Shown: in pieces, positions 1 to 8,354 of the stretch
Numbering within the stretch: the stretch's first letter is position 1
Layout: each line of letters begins with the position of its first letter
From: Pannonibacter sp051860505
GTDB taxonomy: Bacteria; Pseudomonadota; Alphaproteobacteria; Rhizobiales; Stappiaceae
Reading direction: 5' to 3'
DNA: 64,000 bases
NCBI RefSeq assembly: GCF_051860505.1
Contig: NZ_JBHYDX010000023.1
Coordinates: forward strand, 14,719 to 78,718
The notes under the pieces: model-generated
Told to the model about the DNA's origin: nothing
Databases searched by the model: none
The model's input: the letters and a program-made list of their open reading frames with translations, nothing else
Made by a program: the position numbers and the translations under genes

Positions 1-1236
1 ATCGTCAGCGCTGGACGGCTGGGTGATCTTTATGGTCACCGCCGGGTGCTGGTTGGCGGACTGGTGGTGTTCTCGCTGGCCTCGCTCGTCTGCGGCCTTG
101 CGCCGAACCTTCCCGTTCTGATTGGTGCGCGGGCGCTGCAGGGAGCCGGGGCGTCGGTGCTGATGGCGCTCACCGTCGCGATGGTGCGCGACACGGTGCC
201 GAAGGACAAGACGGGCAGTGCCATGGGACTGCTCGGCACCATGTCGGCGATCGGAACGGCGCTCGGGCCTTCGCTGGGCGGCCTGCTGGTCGCCGGGCCC
301 GGCTGGCCGGCAATCTTCCTTGTCATGGTGCCTCTGGGGGGGCTGGCGGCGCTGCTGGCCTTGCGGTTCCTTCCCGCCGATCGTCCGCGCGAGGCCGGCG
401 AGGGCTTCGATCCGCTCGGCACGCTGCTCCTCGCCCTGGCCCTTGGTGCCTATGCGCTTGCCGTGACGGGCGGCGGCGGTGCGCTCACCGGGCTCACGCC
501 GGCGCTGATCCTGGTGGCCGTCGTTGGCTTCGGGCTGTTTCTTTTTGCAGAGACGGCGGTGCGCTCGCCGCTGGTGTCGCTGCCGGCCCTGCGTGAACCG
601 CGCCTTGCGGCCAGCCTGGTCATGAACATCCTCGTCTCCACGGTGATGATGGCGACGCTGGTGGTCGGCCCGTTCTTTCTCGCCATTGGCCTTGGCCTGT
701 CGGTTGCCGCTGTGGGGCTGGTTCTGTCGGTCGGCCCGCTGGTCTCCACCCTCAGTGGCATTCCGGCCGGGCGGATCGTCGACCGGTTCGGGGCCAATGC
801 AATTGTCGTGGCCGGTCTAGTCCAGATGATGGTGGGGGCGCTGGCGCTTGCCTTTGCGCCGGTCGCCTTCGGGCTGCCCGGCTATGTGGTCGCCATCGCG
901 CTGCTGACCCCGGGCTATCAGCTGTTCCAGGCGGCGAACAACACGGCCGTGATGATGAATGTCGAGGCCGGCCGACGCGGCGTCATCTCCGGACTGCTCA
1001 GCCTGTCGCGCAACCTTGGCCTCATCACGGGCGCTTCGCTAATGGGAGTGGTTTTTGCCCTCGCCGTCGGAACGCCGGATGTGGCCGCCGCCACGCCCGA
1101 TGCCGCCGGTTTCGGCCTCACCGTTACATTCTGCGTGGCGGCCGTGATGGTGCTTCTGGCGATTGTGGCCGCAGTGGCTGGCGGCCTTGCGGGGCGGCCG
1201 AGGCGCGGGGCCATCCAACCCAAGGCTGGTGGGTAA
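1..1236 (+). CDS. MFS transporter, DHA2-like drug exporter (5' end cut by window)
   Basis: The reading frame is open from the first base and begins inside an MFS motif A (GRLGDLYGHRR), so the true start lies upstream and the first one or two membrane helices are missing. What remains is rich in hydrophobic helices and carries GPSLGG, typical of the drug:H+ antiporter-2 branch of the major facilitator superfamily. It should be an inner-membrane, proton-driven exporter. The next gene starts 39 bp downstream on the same strand, so it may be co-transcribed with the TDA-type genes and could export their product. That role is inferred from position only; the substrate cannot be read from sequence. 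Confidence 0.85.
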   Translation: MVSAGRLGDLYGHRRVLVGGLVVFSLASLVCGLAPNLPVLIGARALQGAGASVLMALTVAMVRDTVPKDKTGSAMGLLGTMSAIGTALGPSLGGLLVAGPGWPAIFLVMVPLGGLAALLALRFLPADRPREAGEGFDPLGTLLLALALGAYALAVTGGGGALTGLTPALILVAVVGFGLFLFAETAVRSPLVSLPALREPRLAASLVMNILVSTVMMATLVVGPFFLAIGLGLSVAAVGLVLSVGPLVSTLSGIPAGRIVDRFGANAIVVAGLVQMMVGALALAFAPVAFGLPGYVVAIALLTPGYQLFQAANNTAVMMNVEAGRRGVISGLLSLSRNLGLITGASLMGVVFALAVGTPDVAAATPDAAGFGLTVTFCVAAVMVLLAIVAAVAGGLAGRPRRGAIQPKAGG

Positions 1237-1275
1237 AGGTGTTTTGTCCAGCCTCACACAAAGCGGGAGCCACGC

Positions 1276-2058
1276 ATGACGAAACTGGTCCTTTCGGAAA
1301 AGCAGGGGCTGCATGAGCAGTTCGGCGAAGACGCAGAAATCGGCGGTGATCACTACCGGGCCTGGGTTGGCCCCCCGAACTACTACGACCTGATCGGCGT
1401 CACCCAGTTCAACCTTCTGACGCTGATGGGCATGCGCGAGACCAACACGCTGCTGGACATCGGCTGCGGCTCGCTGCGCGGCGGCCGTTTCGCGATCATG
1501 TACCTGCGTCCCGGCAAGTACTTCGGCATCGATCCGGAGGACTGGGCGGTTCAGGATGGCCTGCAGAGCCATTTCGGCGAGGAGTTTGCCAATCGCAAGC
1601 GCCCGACCTTCATCAAGAACAGCGACTTCGAGTTCACCCGGTTCGAGCGCAAGTTCGACTTCCTGATGGCCCATTCCATCTTCACCCACGCGCCCACCTG
1701 GCAGATCAAGCTCTGCCTTCAGGAGGCGGCCAAGGTGATGGTGCCGCAGTCGATCTTCCTCGCCACCTTCTTCGAAAGCCTGGATGGAACCGACTACACC
1801 GGCAACGACTGGCTCTATCCGGATATCGTTCGCTACCGCAAGGAAACGATCAGCGCGATTGCCGACGAGGCGGGCGTCGAATGCCAGCATTTCGACTGGC
1901 CGCATCCATTCAACCAGAAATGGATCGCGGTGACGCAGAAGGGCAGCCGCCCGGATATCGCCAAGCTGCTCGGCGGCTGGATCTATTCCTACGAGGCAAC
2001 GCTGGAACGCCGCGCCACCAACACCACCTGGCCGACCTCCGCCACCGACAAGGCCTGA
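1276..2058 (+). CDS. Class I SAM-dependent methyltransferase
   Basis: This is a 260-residue protein. The glycine-rich SAM-binding motif DIGCGSLRGG is at about residues 62-71, followed by an acidic strand end (YFGIDPED) that fits motif II of a Rossmann-fold methyltransferase. The ATG has a purine-rich ribosome site (gcgggag) 5-10 bases upstream. It is soluble, with no signal peptide. It lies between the exporter and the TdaF-like flavoprotein on the same strand with short gaps, suggesting co-transcription with the TDA-type cluster. The substrate is unknown. A thiol or carboxyl methylation of a tropone sulfur compound is possible but is inference only. Confidence 0.75.
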   Translation: MTKLVLSEKQGLHEQFGEDAEIGGDHYRAWVGPPNYYDLIGVTQFNLLTLMGMRETNTLLDIGCGSLRGGRFAIMYLRPGKYFGIDPEDWAVQDGLQSHFGEEFANRKRPTFIKNSDFEFTRFERKFDFLMAHSIFTHAPTWQIKLCLQEAAKVMVPQSIFLATFFESLDGTDYTGNDWLYPDIVRYRKETISAIADEAGVECQHFDWPHPFNQKWIAVTQKGSRPDIAKLLGGWIYSYEATLERRATNTTWPTSATDKA

Positions 2059-2140
2059 TCGTGTATTCGCGGGGCCGGCGGCTTGTCCTGCCGGCCCCCA
2101 AGCTCCGACACCGCCGAAAGCCATCCGAGGATCTGTCGTC

Positions 2141-2728
2141 ATGGACAAGCTGAAACCTGCTGAACCCGCAAAGCCGCGCATTCTTGTCGGCGTCACCGGA
2201 TCGGTCGATGCAATGCTCTTGCCGCATTACATCCGGCGTATCCGCCAGTTGATGGATTGCAGCATGAGCGTGATCCTGACCCCGGAAGCGCTCACCTTCG
2301 TCAATGCCGACAGCATCGGTCTGATCGTCGAGCGGGTGATCTGCGGTGAGGACCCGAAGGACTGGAACACGGACCGCCCGGGCAAGATCGCTGCCGATCA
2401 TGATCTGATGATCGTTCTTCCGGCCACCGCCAATACATTGGCGGCAGCGGCACATGGCACGGCGCAGAACCGTCTCACCATGATGTTTCTGGTCGCCACA
2501 TTCCCGATCCTGTTCTTCCCGGTCATGGGGCCGACCATCTGGACCAAGCCGGTCGTTCGCCGCAACGTCGAGATGGTGCGCACCGATGGTCATACGGTGA
2601 TCGAGCCGGCATGGAAGGAACAGTACGAGCCGGACTACGGCCGCATGTACGGCCACTACACGCTGCCGGAGCCGGAAGACGTCGTTTCGGCCATCCGCGA
2701 ACATCTGGCCTTGCGTCTGGCAGCCTGA
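2141..2728 (+). CDS. tdaF: HFCD-family flavoprotein, TdaF-like
   Basis: This 195-residue protein has the fold markers of homo-oligomeric flavin-containing Cys decarboxylases: an N-terminal GVTGSVDA nucleotide loop (17-24), PATANT (94-99) and a PxMxxxxW-type segment, PVMGPTIW (127-134). In TDA producers the HFCD protein TdaF is thought to act on a cysteine-derived sulfur adduct. Two residues used by true decarboxylases look altered here. The Asn of PxMNxxMW is Gly130, and the position of the catalytic His, by ungapped comparison with plant HAL3, is Pro80. The chemistry may therefore differ from decarboxylation. It sits 16 bp upstream of chaC and 82 bp after the methyltransferase. Naming as tdaF rests on family plus cluster context. 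Confidence 0.72.
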   Translation: MDKLKPAEPAKPRILVGVTGSVDAMLLPHYIRRIRQLMDCSMSVILTPEALTFVNADSIGLIVERVICGEDPKDWNTDRPGKIAADHDLMIVLPATANTLAAAAHGTAQNRLTMMFLVATFPILFFPVMGPTIWTKPVVRRNVEMVRTDGHTVIEPAWKEQYEPDYGRMYGHYTLPEPEDVVSAIREHLALRLAA

Positions 2729-2744
2729 AACCGCGGAGGTTGTC

Positions 2745-3434
2745 ATGATCACCCGGGAACGGTTGCTGGATGGCTCTTTGCTGGCCGAGTGGAGGGCCGC
2801 TGCGCTGCCCGGAGCACCTCTTCGCAGCGATGCCGAGATCGAGGCCTCGCTGGAAGATGCCCTGTCCCGGCGTCCTGGAAACCGCGGAGCGGATGTCTGG
2901 GTCTTCGGATATGGCTCGCTGATCTGGAACCCGACATTCCTTTTCGACGAGCAACAGGCTGCCGTCACGAAGGGCTGGCATCGCCGGTTCTGCATCTGGA
3001 CGCGGACAGGCCGTGGGACGCCGGACCGGCCGGGTCTGACGCTCGCGCTGGACCGGGGTGGCGCGTGTCGCGGCGTGGCCTTTCGGATATCCGCGCATCA
3101 GGCTGAGCACGAACTGCTGCTCTTGTGGCGGCGGGAGATGGCCAGTGGCGTCTATGAGGCGCGCTGGGCGAGTTTGCGGCTTGCCGATGGCCGGCGAACG
3201 GACGCGGTGACTTTCGTCGCCAACCGGTCGCATGAACGTTATGTGCGGGGGCTGACGACCGCCGAGATCGCGGCCTGCCTTGCGACAGCCAAAGGGCCGC
3301 TCGGTACCTGCGCTGAGTATTTCCGCAACACGGTCGACCATCTTGACCAGCTCGGATTGCCGGACAATGGCCTTCACCGGATCCGGCGCGAGATGAACGG
3401 GTTGGCGGTGCCCCTGCTTGCAGCCAGCGTCTGA
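2745..3434 (+). CDS. ChaC-type gamma-glutamylcyclotransferase (candidate TdaR3 resistance protein)
   Basis: This 229-residue protein carries the ChaC signature VFGYGSLIWNP (53-63) and the conserved acidic residue in the LLLWRREM segment (Glu131), the expected catalytic base. ChaC enzymes release 5-oxoproline from glutathione, giving Cys-Gly, in the cytosol. In Phaeobacter inhibens one of three TDA resistance genes, tdaR3, encodes a gamma-glutamylcyclotransferase, and the gamma-glutamyl cycle was proposed to buffer the proton load caused by TDA. The gene follows the tdaF-like gene by 16 bp, which supports that role here. A generic housekeeping ChaC is the alternative. The ATG is preceded by a gcggagg-type ribosome site. 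Confidence 0.82.
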   Translation: MITRERLLDGSLLAEWRAAALPGAPLRSDAEIEASLEDALSRRPGNRGADVWVFGYGSLIWNPTFLFDEQQAAVTKGWHRRFCIWTRTGRGTPDRPGLTLALDRGGACRGVAFRISAHQAEHELLLLWRREMASGVYEARWASLRLADGRRTDAVTFVANRSHERYVRGLTTAEIAACLATAKGPLGTCAEYFRNTVDHLDQLGLPDNGLHRIRREMNGLAVPLLAASV

Positions 3435-3644
3435 GTCCTTGACCCCCTTCGCTGCGGGCCTGCCGCGCCGGTTCTGCTTGATCTGTTCCAGCTGACAGGG
3501 CGGCTGTCCCGGCGGTGCTTGCACTCGTTTTTGATTGCAGTGTCGTGTCCTCCATGATCGTGAGGGAGGTCATTTGGAAAATCGAATTGCTAGCTGGAAT
3601 TCAATTGTCGTAAGGTTTATTTGTCTATTGGAGGGGTATTCATA

Positions 3645-4940
3645 ATGTCATTCAAGATTAATTTTGTCGCGAAATGTGCGATGTCATCATTTGTTGCGCT
3701 CGTTGCGACCGGAATTATTCTTCCTTTGCCAGCAAAAGCGGAAATTTCATCCGACTGGCAGGTCATCGCCATCAAGACCTTGAAAGAAGCAAAGTGGACC
3801 AATCAGCGCCAGCAGCGTGGGTTGACCATTCTGCATGTTGCGATGTTTGACGCTGCAAACGCCGTCACGGGGACTTACGGGCCTTACGCCTTGGGCAATG
3901 TCGAGCCATCCAGCGCTTCAGAACGAGCCGCCGCCTCACAGGCTGCCTATCAGGTCCTGGCCACATTCGTTCCGGAGAAGGAGCCGGATCTGCGCAAGGC
4001 GAACGCCAACGTTCTTGCTGGCATTTCCGATGCGGCTGCACGAGATGCCGGGGTCGCCCTCGGGGACAGTGCGGCCAAGGCCATCCTTGCGCTGCGAGAC
4101 AATGACGGCGCAGACTTCACCCCGGATTTCACACAGGCAGCGGCCGCGCCGGGCATCTATCAGCCGACGTCGGATGCGCCGATGGTCAGCCCGCGCATGA
4201 AGAACCTGAAGCCATTTTCGCTGGCCTCCGCCGGCCAGTTCCAGGTTCCGCCACCGCCGCCGGTCGGCAGCGCGCAGCACCTGCGCGATATCGAGGAAAC
4301 CAGGCTTCAGGGTGGGGCGCTGACCCAGACCGACCCGGAAAAGCTCGCCATCGCGAAATCGCATGCGGGCAACGGTCTCTTCCCGTGGAACAAGATTGCC
4401 CGCCAGCGGCTGGCGGACTGCCAGGCCACGACGCTGGAGGAGGCAAGGGTGCTTGCGCTGCTCAATGTCGCCCTTCAGGATTCGGTGATTGCCGGGTTCA
4501 AGGCGAAGTATGACTACGCTTTCTGGCGTCCGTACACGGTGATCCGCGCCGGTGGTGCTGGCTTTGGCCAGCCGGAGCTTGCGGCAGATCCGGATTGGAC
4601 CTCGGTCCTGCAGGCGCCGATGCATCCCGAGTATCCCTGCCAGCATTGCAGCAATGGCGCGGCAGCCCAGGCCGTTCTGGAAGCAGAGCTGGGCGCCGGC
4701 CAGTTCGCCTTCACGATGGAGAACGAGCCCGGCAAGCCGCGCAATTACAACAGCTTCCGCGCATATGCAGAGGAAGAGGCGCTCTCGCGTATCTATGCCG
4801 GAGTGCATTTCCGCTGGTCAAACATCACCGGTCAGGCGCTCGGGCGGCAAGTCGCTGCGCACACCCTGGGAACGGCGATGATGCCGCGGATTGCCCAGGC
4901 TGAAGCTGGAACGTCGCTGGCAGATCGTTGCCCGAACTGA
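3645..4940 (+). CDS. Secreted vanadium-dependent haloperoxidase / PAP2-like protein
   Basis: The chosen ATG has a strong ggagggg site 8 bases upstream and opens a Sec signal peptide ending near LPAKAE, so the 431-residue protein should be periplasmic or secreted. The vanadate/phosphate pocket of the haloperoxidase-acid phosphatase superfamily is recognisable. K288-x6-R295-P296 is canonical. HPEYPCQHC (327-335) replaces the usual P-S-G-H but keeps the catalytic His334. S381-R382-x5-H388 supplies the last Arg and His. The substitutions of Ser-Gly by Cys-Gln are unusual. It could oxidise halides or thiols, or be a phosphatase. It lies between chaC and the paaZ2-like gene behind an AT-richer leader; a role in the TDA pathway is not established. 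Confidence 0.8.
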   Translation: MSFKINFVAKCAMSSFVALVATGIILPLPAKAEISSDWQVIAIKTLKEAKWTNQRQQRGLTILHVAMFDAANAVTGTYGPYALGNVEPSSASERAAASQAAYQVLATFVPEKEPDLRKANANVLAGISDAAARDAGVALGDSAAKAILALRDNDGADFTPDFTQAAAAPGIYQPTSDAPMVSPRMKNLKPFSLASAGQFQVPPPPPVGSAQHLRDIEETRLQGGALTQTDPEKLAIAKSHAGNGLFPWNKIARQRLADCQATTLEEARVLALLNVALQDSVIAGFKAKYDYAFWRPYTVIRAGGAGFGQPELAADPDWTSVLQAPMHPEYPCQHCSNGAAAQAVLEAELGAGQFAFTMENEPGKPRNYNSFRAYAEEEALSRIYAGVHFRWSNITGQALGRQVAAHTLGTAMMPRIAQAEAGTSLADRCPN

Positions 4941-5049
4941 CCACGATTGAAAATCTGAGGGTGGGCCGGTGTTCCGGTCCACCTGCGGATTACTGACAGG
5001 CAACGTCCTCCGGCGCGCCCATGACCCTCCAGAACCGGGAAGCAGATCG

Positions 5050-7194
5050 ATGCAGGACAGGTTTCTGAGCAGCTCGCCTCCAAGCTATCTTGCCGGCGCT
5101 TGGCGTCCCGGTGAGAGCTTTCGATCCGGATCAGATCTCCAGACTGTTCCTCAGGCTGGCCAGCACAGCGTCAAGGGTGCCCGGTCATGCGCCAGCGGCG
5201 TTCGGGGCCGCCATGAAGTGCAATCCTCAGTGCTCACTGATGCCAGCCTGCCAGACGCTTTTAGCAGACCGGTGCCGGCAGACATCCAGACGGCCCTGAC
5301 GCTGGCGCGAAGTGCCGGTGGGGCGGCACTGCGGCGGCAGCCGTTCCATGCGCGAGCAGCGCTGCTGCAATCCCTGGCCGACCGGCTGGAAGAACGCCAG
5401 ACTGCATATCTCTCCGTTGGCGTGCATCCCGCTCGCACGGTGTTCGCGCGCCGGCTGGATCTTGAGGCGGCCGTCGCCGCACTGCGGTCGATGGCGCGGG
5501 CCACCTTGTCGATCTTGCCCAATACGACGCATCTGGCAGACGGCGAGCCAGAACAGCTTGCTGCGGACGGCACGTTCCTTGGCCAGCATGTTCTGGTTTC
5601 ACGGCGCGGCGTCGCCGTTCTTCTCACCGGGCCAGATCTGCCACTCTCTGATCTGCCACTTTTTGATTTAGCAGAGCGGATTGGCGCGACGCTCCTTGCA
5701 GGTCTTCCGGTGCTGGTCCTGCCCGGGTTGCCAGGTGCAGCGCTTGCTGCCCGTTTTGTCCGCGATGCCCTCGCGACGGGCGTCTTGCCGGATGCGTCGC
5801 TGCAACTCTTCAGCGGGCCGCGTCAAAACGTCTTCTGCCATCTTGGCAGCCAGGATGTCGTGACGTTCCGAGGTTCGGCGGCGGAGGGACGCGCCCTGCG
5901 GGCCGATCCGTTGCTGGCTGCTGCCTCGGCTCGTCTTCTGGTCGAGGATTGCGGCACCAGCACGTTCGTTCTCGGCCAGGATGTCGGCCCGGCGGATCCG
6001 TTGTTCGCGGCCTGCGTGGATCGATTGCGGCAGGTCCAGGTGTCGTCGAGCCGGCATGGGGTGATCTGTCAGGTTCTGGTGCCGGCAGAGCTTGCGGCTG
6101 CGCTTTGCGAGCAGCTGATGAAGCCACTTCCCGCCAGCGCGTCGGATCATCCCCGGTCGCGGGTGATCTGCCTCGAAACACTCGTCGATGCTGCAGTTCT
6201 GACGCGAATTGAAGCCGATGGGCCCGTGATTGCCCTGATGGCCCATGGATCCCAGGTCAGCTTTGCGGATCGTCTGGCGAGCCTTGCGCCCGCAGCGGTG
6301 GCACATGTCTTTGCCCGCGAAGTCACGCTTGCTGATAGTCTGTGCCGGAGTTTGGCCCCAAGGCACCGCCGTGTGCTCTGCCACGACGGGTCCGGTGTCG
6401 GCATCCATCTGTTGCAACCGGCCAGGCGACCGCAGCCGGCGTCGGCCTCACAAGGCCCTGACTGCCTGCGCGATACCTCGCATCCTTGGCAGAATCCGCC
6501 AGATCGGGCTGCACCATTGCCTGACTATGCCCATGGCGAGACCCTTGTGTCGCTGCTGCGTGACTACATGCAAAGGTCTGCTCTCCAAGGATCACCGGAG
6601 ATGCTGGCTTCGGTGCTCGGGCAATGGGTGCCCGGAGCGATGCGCCGTGACGCCCAGCCTCATGCGCTGGCCGGGTCTGGGGCCGGAATTCAACCTGGCG
6701 ACACGATCGTGACACCAGCGCGCCGGATCACGGTGGCTGACATCGAGAACTTCGCCGCGCGCACCGGCGACCGGTTCTATGCGCACATGGATCACGGTGC
6801 GGCCCGCTCCAATCCGTTCTTTGACGGGCGCGTCGCGCACGGGTTTCTTGTGCTCAGCTTGTCCGCTGGCGTCCTTCTGGCAACGCGTCAGGAAGCCCGT
6901 CTGGACCGGTTCGAGATCCAGTCGCTCCGCTTTTCCAGTCCGGTCTATCCAGGCGATGACCTGCATGTCGTCCTGACGGCGCGCCAGATTTCCAGGGCAA
7001 TCGATGGCGCGTTCGATCAGGTCTGGTGGGACTGCGCCATCGTCCGGGGCGAGGGCGATGCGGTTGCCCGGTATGATCTTCGAACGAGCCTCCGAGCTTT
7101 GGCGACAGTTCCTGCGCAATGCCCCGACGCCCCGGCACCGACTTCAGCTCACGGGGGTGTTGGCGGGTTCCTGCAAGATCATGCGGAGGGCTGA
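5050..7194 (+). CDS. paaZ2: PaaZ2-like fusion: degenerate aldehyde dehydrogenase plus MaoC hydratase
   Basis: The 714-residue protein from the ATG at 5050 begins SYLAGAWRPGE (12-22) like PaaZ. Residues about 1-500 follow the aldehyde dehydrogenase domain and 540-690 a MaoC/hotdog enoyl-CoA hydratase. In PaaZ the hydratase opens oxepin-CoA and the dehydrogenase oxidises the resulting aldehyde. Here the hydratase Asp574 and His579 (GDRFYAHMD) are present. The dehydrogenase general base Glu299 remains, but the catalytic GQKC segment reads SSRH, with His336 in place of Cys. Loss of aldehyde oxidation would leave the reactive aldehyde to condense into the seven-membered-ring shunt product used for tropones. 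Its last 51 bp overlap the 3' end of the opposing tdaA-like gene. Confidence 0.88.
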   Translation: MQDRFLSSSPPSYLAGAWRPGESFRSGSDLQTVPQAGQHSVKGARSCASGVRGRHEVQSSVLTDASLPDAFSRPVPADIQTALTLARSAGGAALRRQPFHARAALLQSLADRLEERQTAYLSVGVHPARTVFARRLDLEAAVAALRSMARATLSILPNTTHLADGEPEQLAADGTFLGQHVLVSRRGVAVLLTGPDLPLSDLPLFDLAERIGATLLAGLPVLVLPGLPGAALAARFVRDALATGVLPDASLQLFSGPRQNVFCHLGSQDVVTFRGSAAEGRALRADPLLAAASARLLVEDCGTSTFVLGQDVGPADPLFAACVDRLRQVQVSSSRHGVICQVLVPAELAAALCEQLMKPLPASASDHPRSRVICLETLVDAAVLTRIEADGPVIALMAHGSQVSFADRLASLAPAAVAHVFAREVTLADSLCRSLAPRHRRVLCHDGSGVGIHLLQPARRPQPASASQGPDCLRDTSHPWQNPPDRAAPLPDYAHGETLVSLLRDYMQRSALQGSPEMLASVLGQWVPGAMRRDAQPHALAGSGAGIQPGDTIVTPARRITVADIENFAARTGDRFYAHMDHGAARSNPFFDGRVAHGFLVLSLSAGVLLATRQEARLDRFEIQSLRFSSPVYPGDDLHVVLTARQISRAIDGAFDQVWWDCAIVRGEGDAVARYDLRTSLRALATVPAQCPDAPAPTSAHGGVGGFLQDHAEG

Positions 7195-8034
7195 AATCAG
7201 CGGATCCTGTTTGCGGCTGCTCAGGGACGCAAACAGCACACGTACGGCCGACTGCACCTCTGTGATCAGCTCGACCTCGCCGCGGTCCTGTGCCTCGAGC
7301 GCTGTTGTTGCGTGCAGCAGGCCAAGGCCAATACCCCCGGTGACCAGTGTGAGCGTGATGCTCTCCCGGTCGATGCTGATGATCCGGCGTGGCCGGAACT
7401 GGTGGCGCCTGAACACGTTCTCGGCCGCAACCCCGCAGCAGGTCCCCCCGGTCGGAAAGATCCAGGGAAGTTCTCCCAAAGCCTGCCAGTCCGTCTTTTC
7501 ACAGTCCGGCACCAGGCCCGGGGCCGCAGCCAGATAGATGCTGAACTCGGCGACGTCGTGGCAGTCGAGGTCCCCTTCGGGTTCTCCGGCCTCGTTGTAG
7601 AACCCGGCATCCAGCGCCCCGCTGCGCAATCCTGCGAGGATCTCCGGCGACGTGCCATGCTGCAGTGTCACCTCGACGTCCGGAAACCGCCGCGACAGGT
7701 TCATCATCAGCAAGCCGACGGCATCCATGCTCATGCTGCTGCCTGCGCCGATGTGCAGCCTGCCGGTGAGTTGCCCCTTGATCCGGGAGGCCTCGTCAAT
7801 CAGATCCCTGTGCGCGACAAGTGTCTGCTCTGCCTTGAGCAGCAGCTTTTGTCCGTCGCTCGTCAGGGACATGCCCCGCGACGTCCGGTCGAACAACGTC
7901 AGGCCCAGGGTATCCTCGATTGCCTTGATATGTGCGCTGACGGCCGGCTGGCTCAGGTAGAGCCGTTCCGATGCGCGTGTGATGCTGCCCTCTCGGGCAA
8001 CGGCGACAAATGTCCTCAGCTGATGAAAATCCAT
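7144..8034 (-). CDS. tdaA: LysR-family regulator, TdaA-like
   Basis: This 296-residue LysR-type activator has an N-terminal winged helix-turn-helix (ERLYLSQPAVSAHIKAIE, about 23-40) and a periplasmic-binding-like effector domain. In Phaeobacter, TdaA activates tdaC expression. Here the gene is divergent from tdaC across 473 bp and convergent, with a 51-bp overlap, to the paaZ2-like gene. The start codon is an ATG at the right edge, followed directly by MDFHQLRTF, a normal LysR start. Assignment as TdaA rests on position inside a tda cluster; the family alone is certain. Confidence 0.85.
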   Translation of the reverse strand: MDFHQLRTFVAVAREGSITRASERLYLSQPAVSAHIKAIEDTLGLTLFDRTSRGMSLTSDGQKLLLKAEQTLVAHRDLIDEASRIKGQLTGRLHIGAGSSMSMDAVGLLMMNLSRRFPDVEVTLQHGTSPEILAGLRSGALDAGFYNEAGEPEGDLDCHDVAEFSIYLAAAPGLVPDCEKTDWQALGELPWIFPTGGTCCGVAAENVFRRHQFRPRRIISIDRESITLTLVTGGIGLGLLHATTALEAQDRGEVELITEVQSAVRVLFASLSSRKQDPLISALRMILQEPANTPVS

Positions 8035-8112
8035 ATTGACTTCCCGCTACGTCACGTGGCGCGCCCGGTCAACCCTTGCCGCATCACTCCTGCGCTGTCC
8101 ACCACCTTGTCT

Positions 8113-8129
8113 TGCAATCATGGGATGCG
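8113..8129 (+). promoter_or_regulatory. Candidate TdaA operator, copy 1
   Basis: The sequence TGCAATCATGGGATGCG contains the T-N11-A spacing typical of LysR boxes, with GCA and TGC in dyad arrangement. It lies about 80 bp upstream of the tdaA start, a position suited to autoregulation. It matches a second copy at 8338 in 13 of 17 positions. Confidence 0.35.
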
Positions 8130-8337
8130 CCGGAGTGCGTCACAAATCCAAAAGCGCCGTGTTTCAGCCGGTTCATGCTGCACTGCAGCCAGGACGCGCT
8201 GCGAGGTGGCGAATCTTTGTGCAGAAAAGACGGGGGCTCCGGATGTGACATGCTGCCTTGATGCGCCTCTCATGATCCTTTTCGGACACCCTTATTGCGT
8301 GTGCTTCTGGTGCAGCTTCCTCACCTGTGCTGATGCC

Positions 8338-8354
8338 TGCAATCAGGAAATGCG
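8338..8354 (+). promoter_or_regulatory. Candidate TdaA operator, copy 2
   Basis: The sequence TGCAATCAGGAAATGCG is the second copy of the TGCAATCA-N4-ATGCG motif. It also has T-N11-A spacing and lies about 154 bp before the tdaC start codon, within the usual range for LysR activation of a promoter with a leader. Confidence 0.35.

Noticed and set aside
1..1236. Assigning the exporter as TdaR1 or TdaR2
   Set aside because: I cannot match it to those proteins from sequence memory, and its 5' end is missing; position alone is not enough.
3621..3644. Earlier in-frame start (TTG at 3621) for the haloperoxidase-like gene
   Set aside because: The ATG at 3645 has the strong ggagggg site and begins a proper signal peptide; the extension would place the ribosome site inside the gene.
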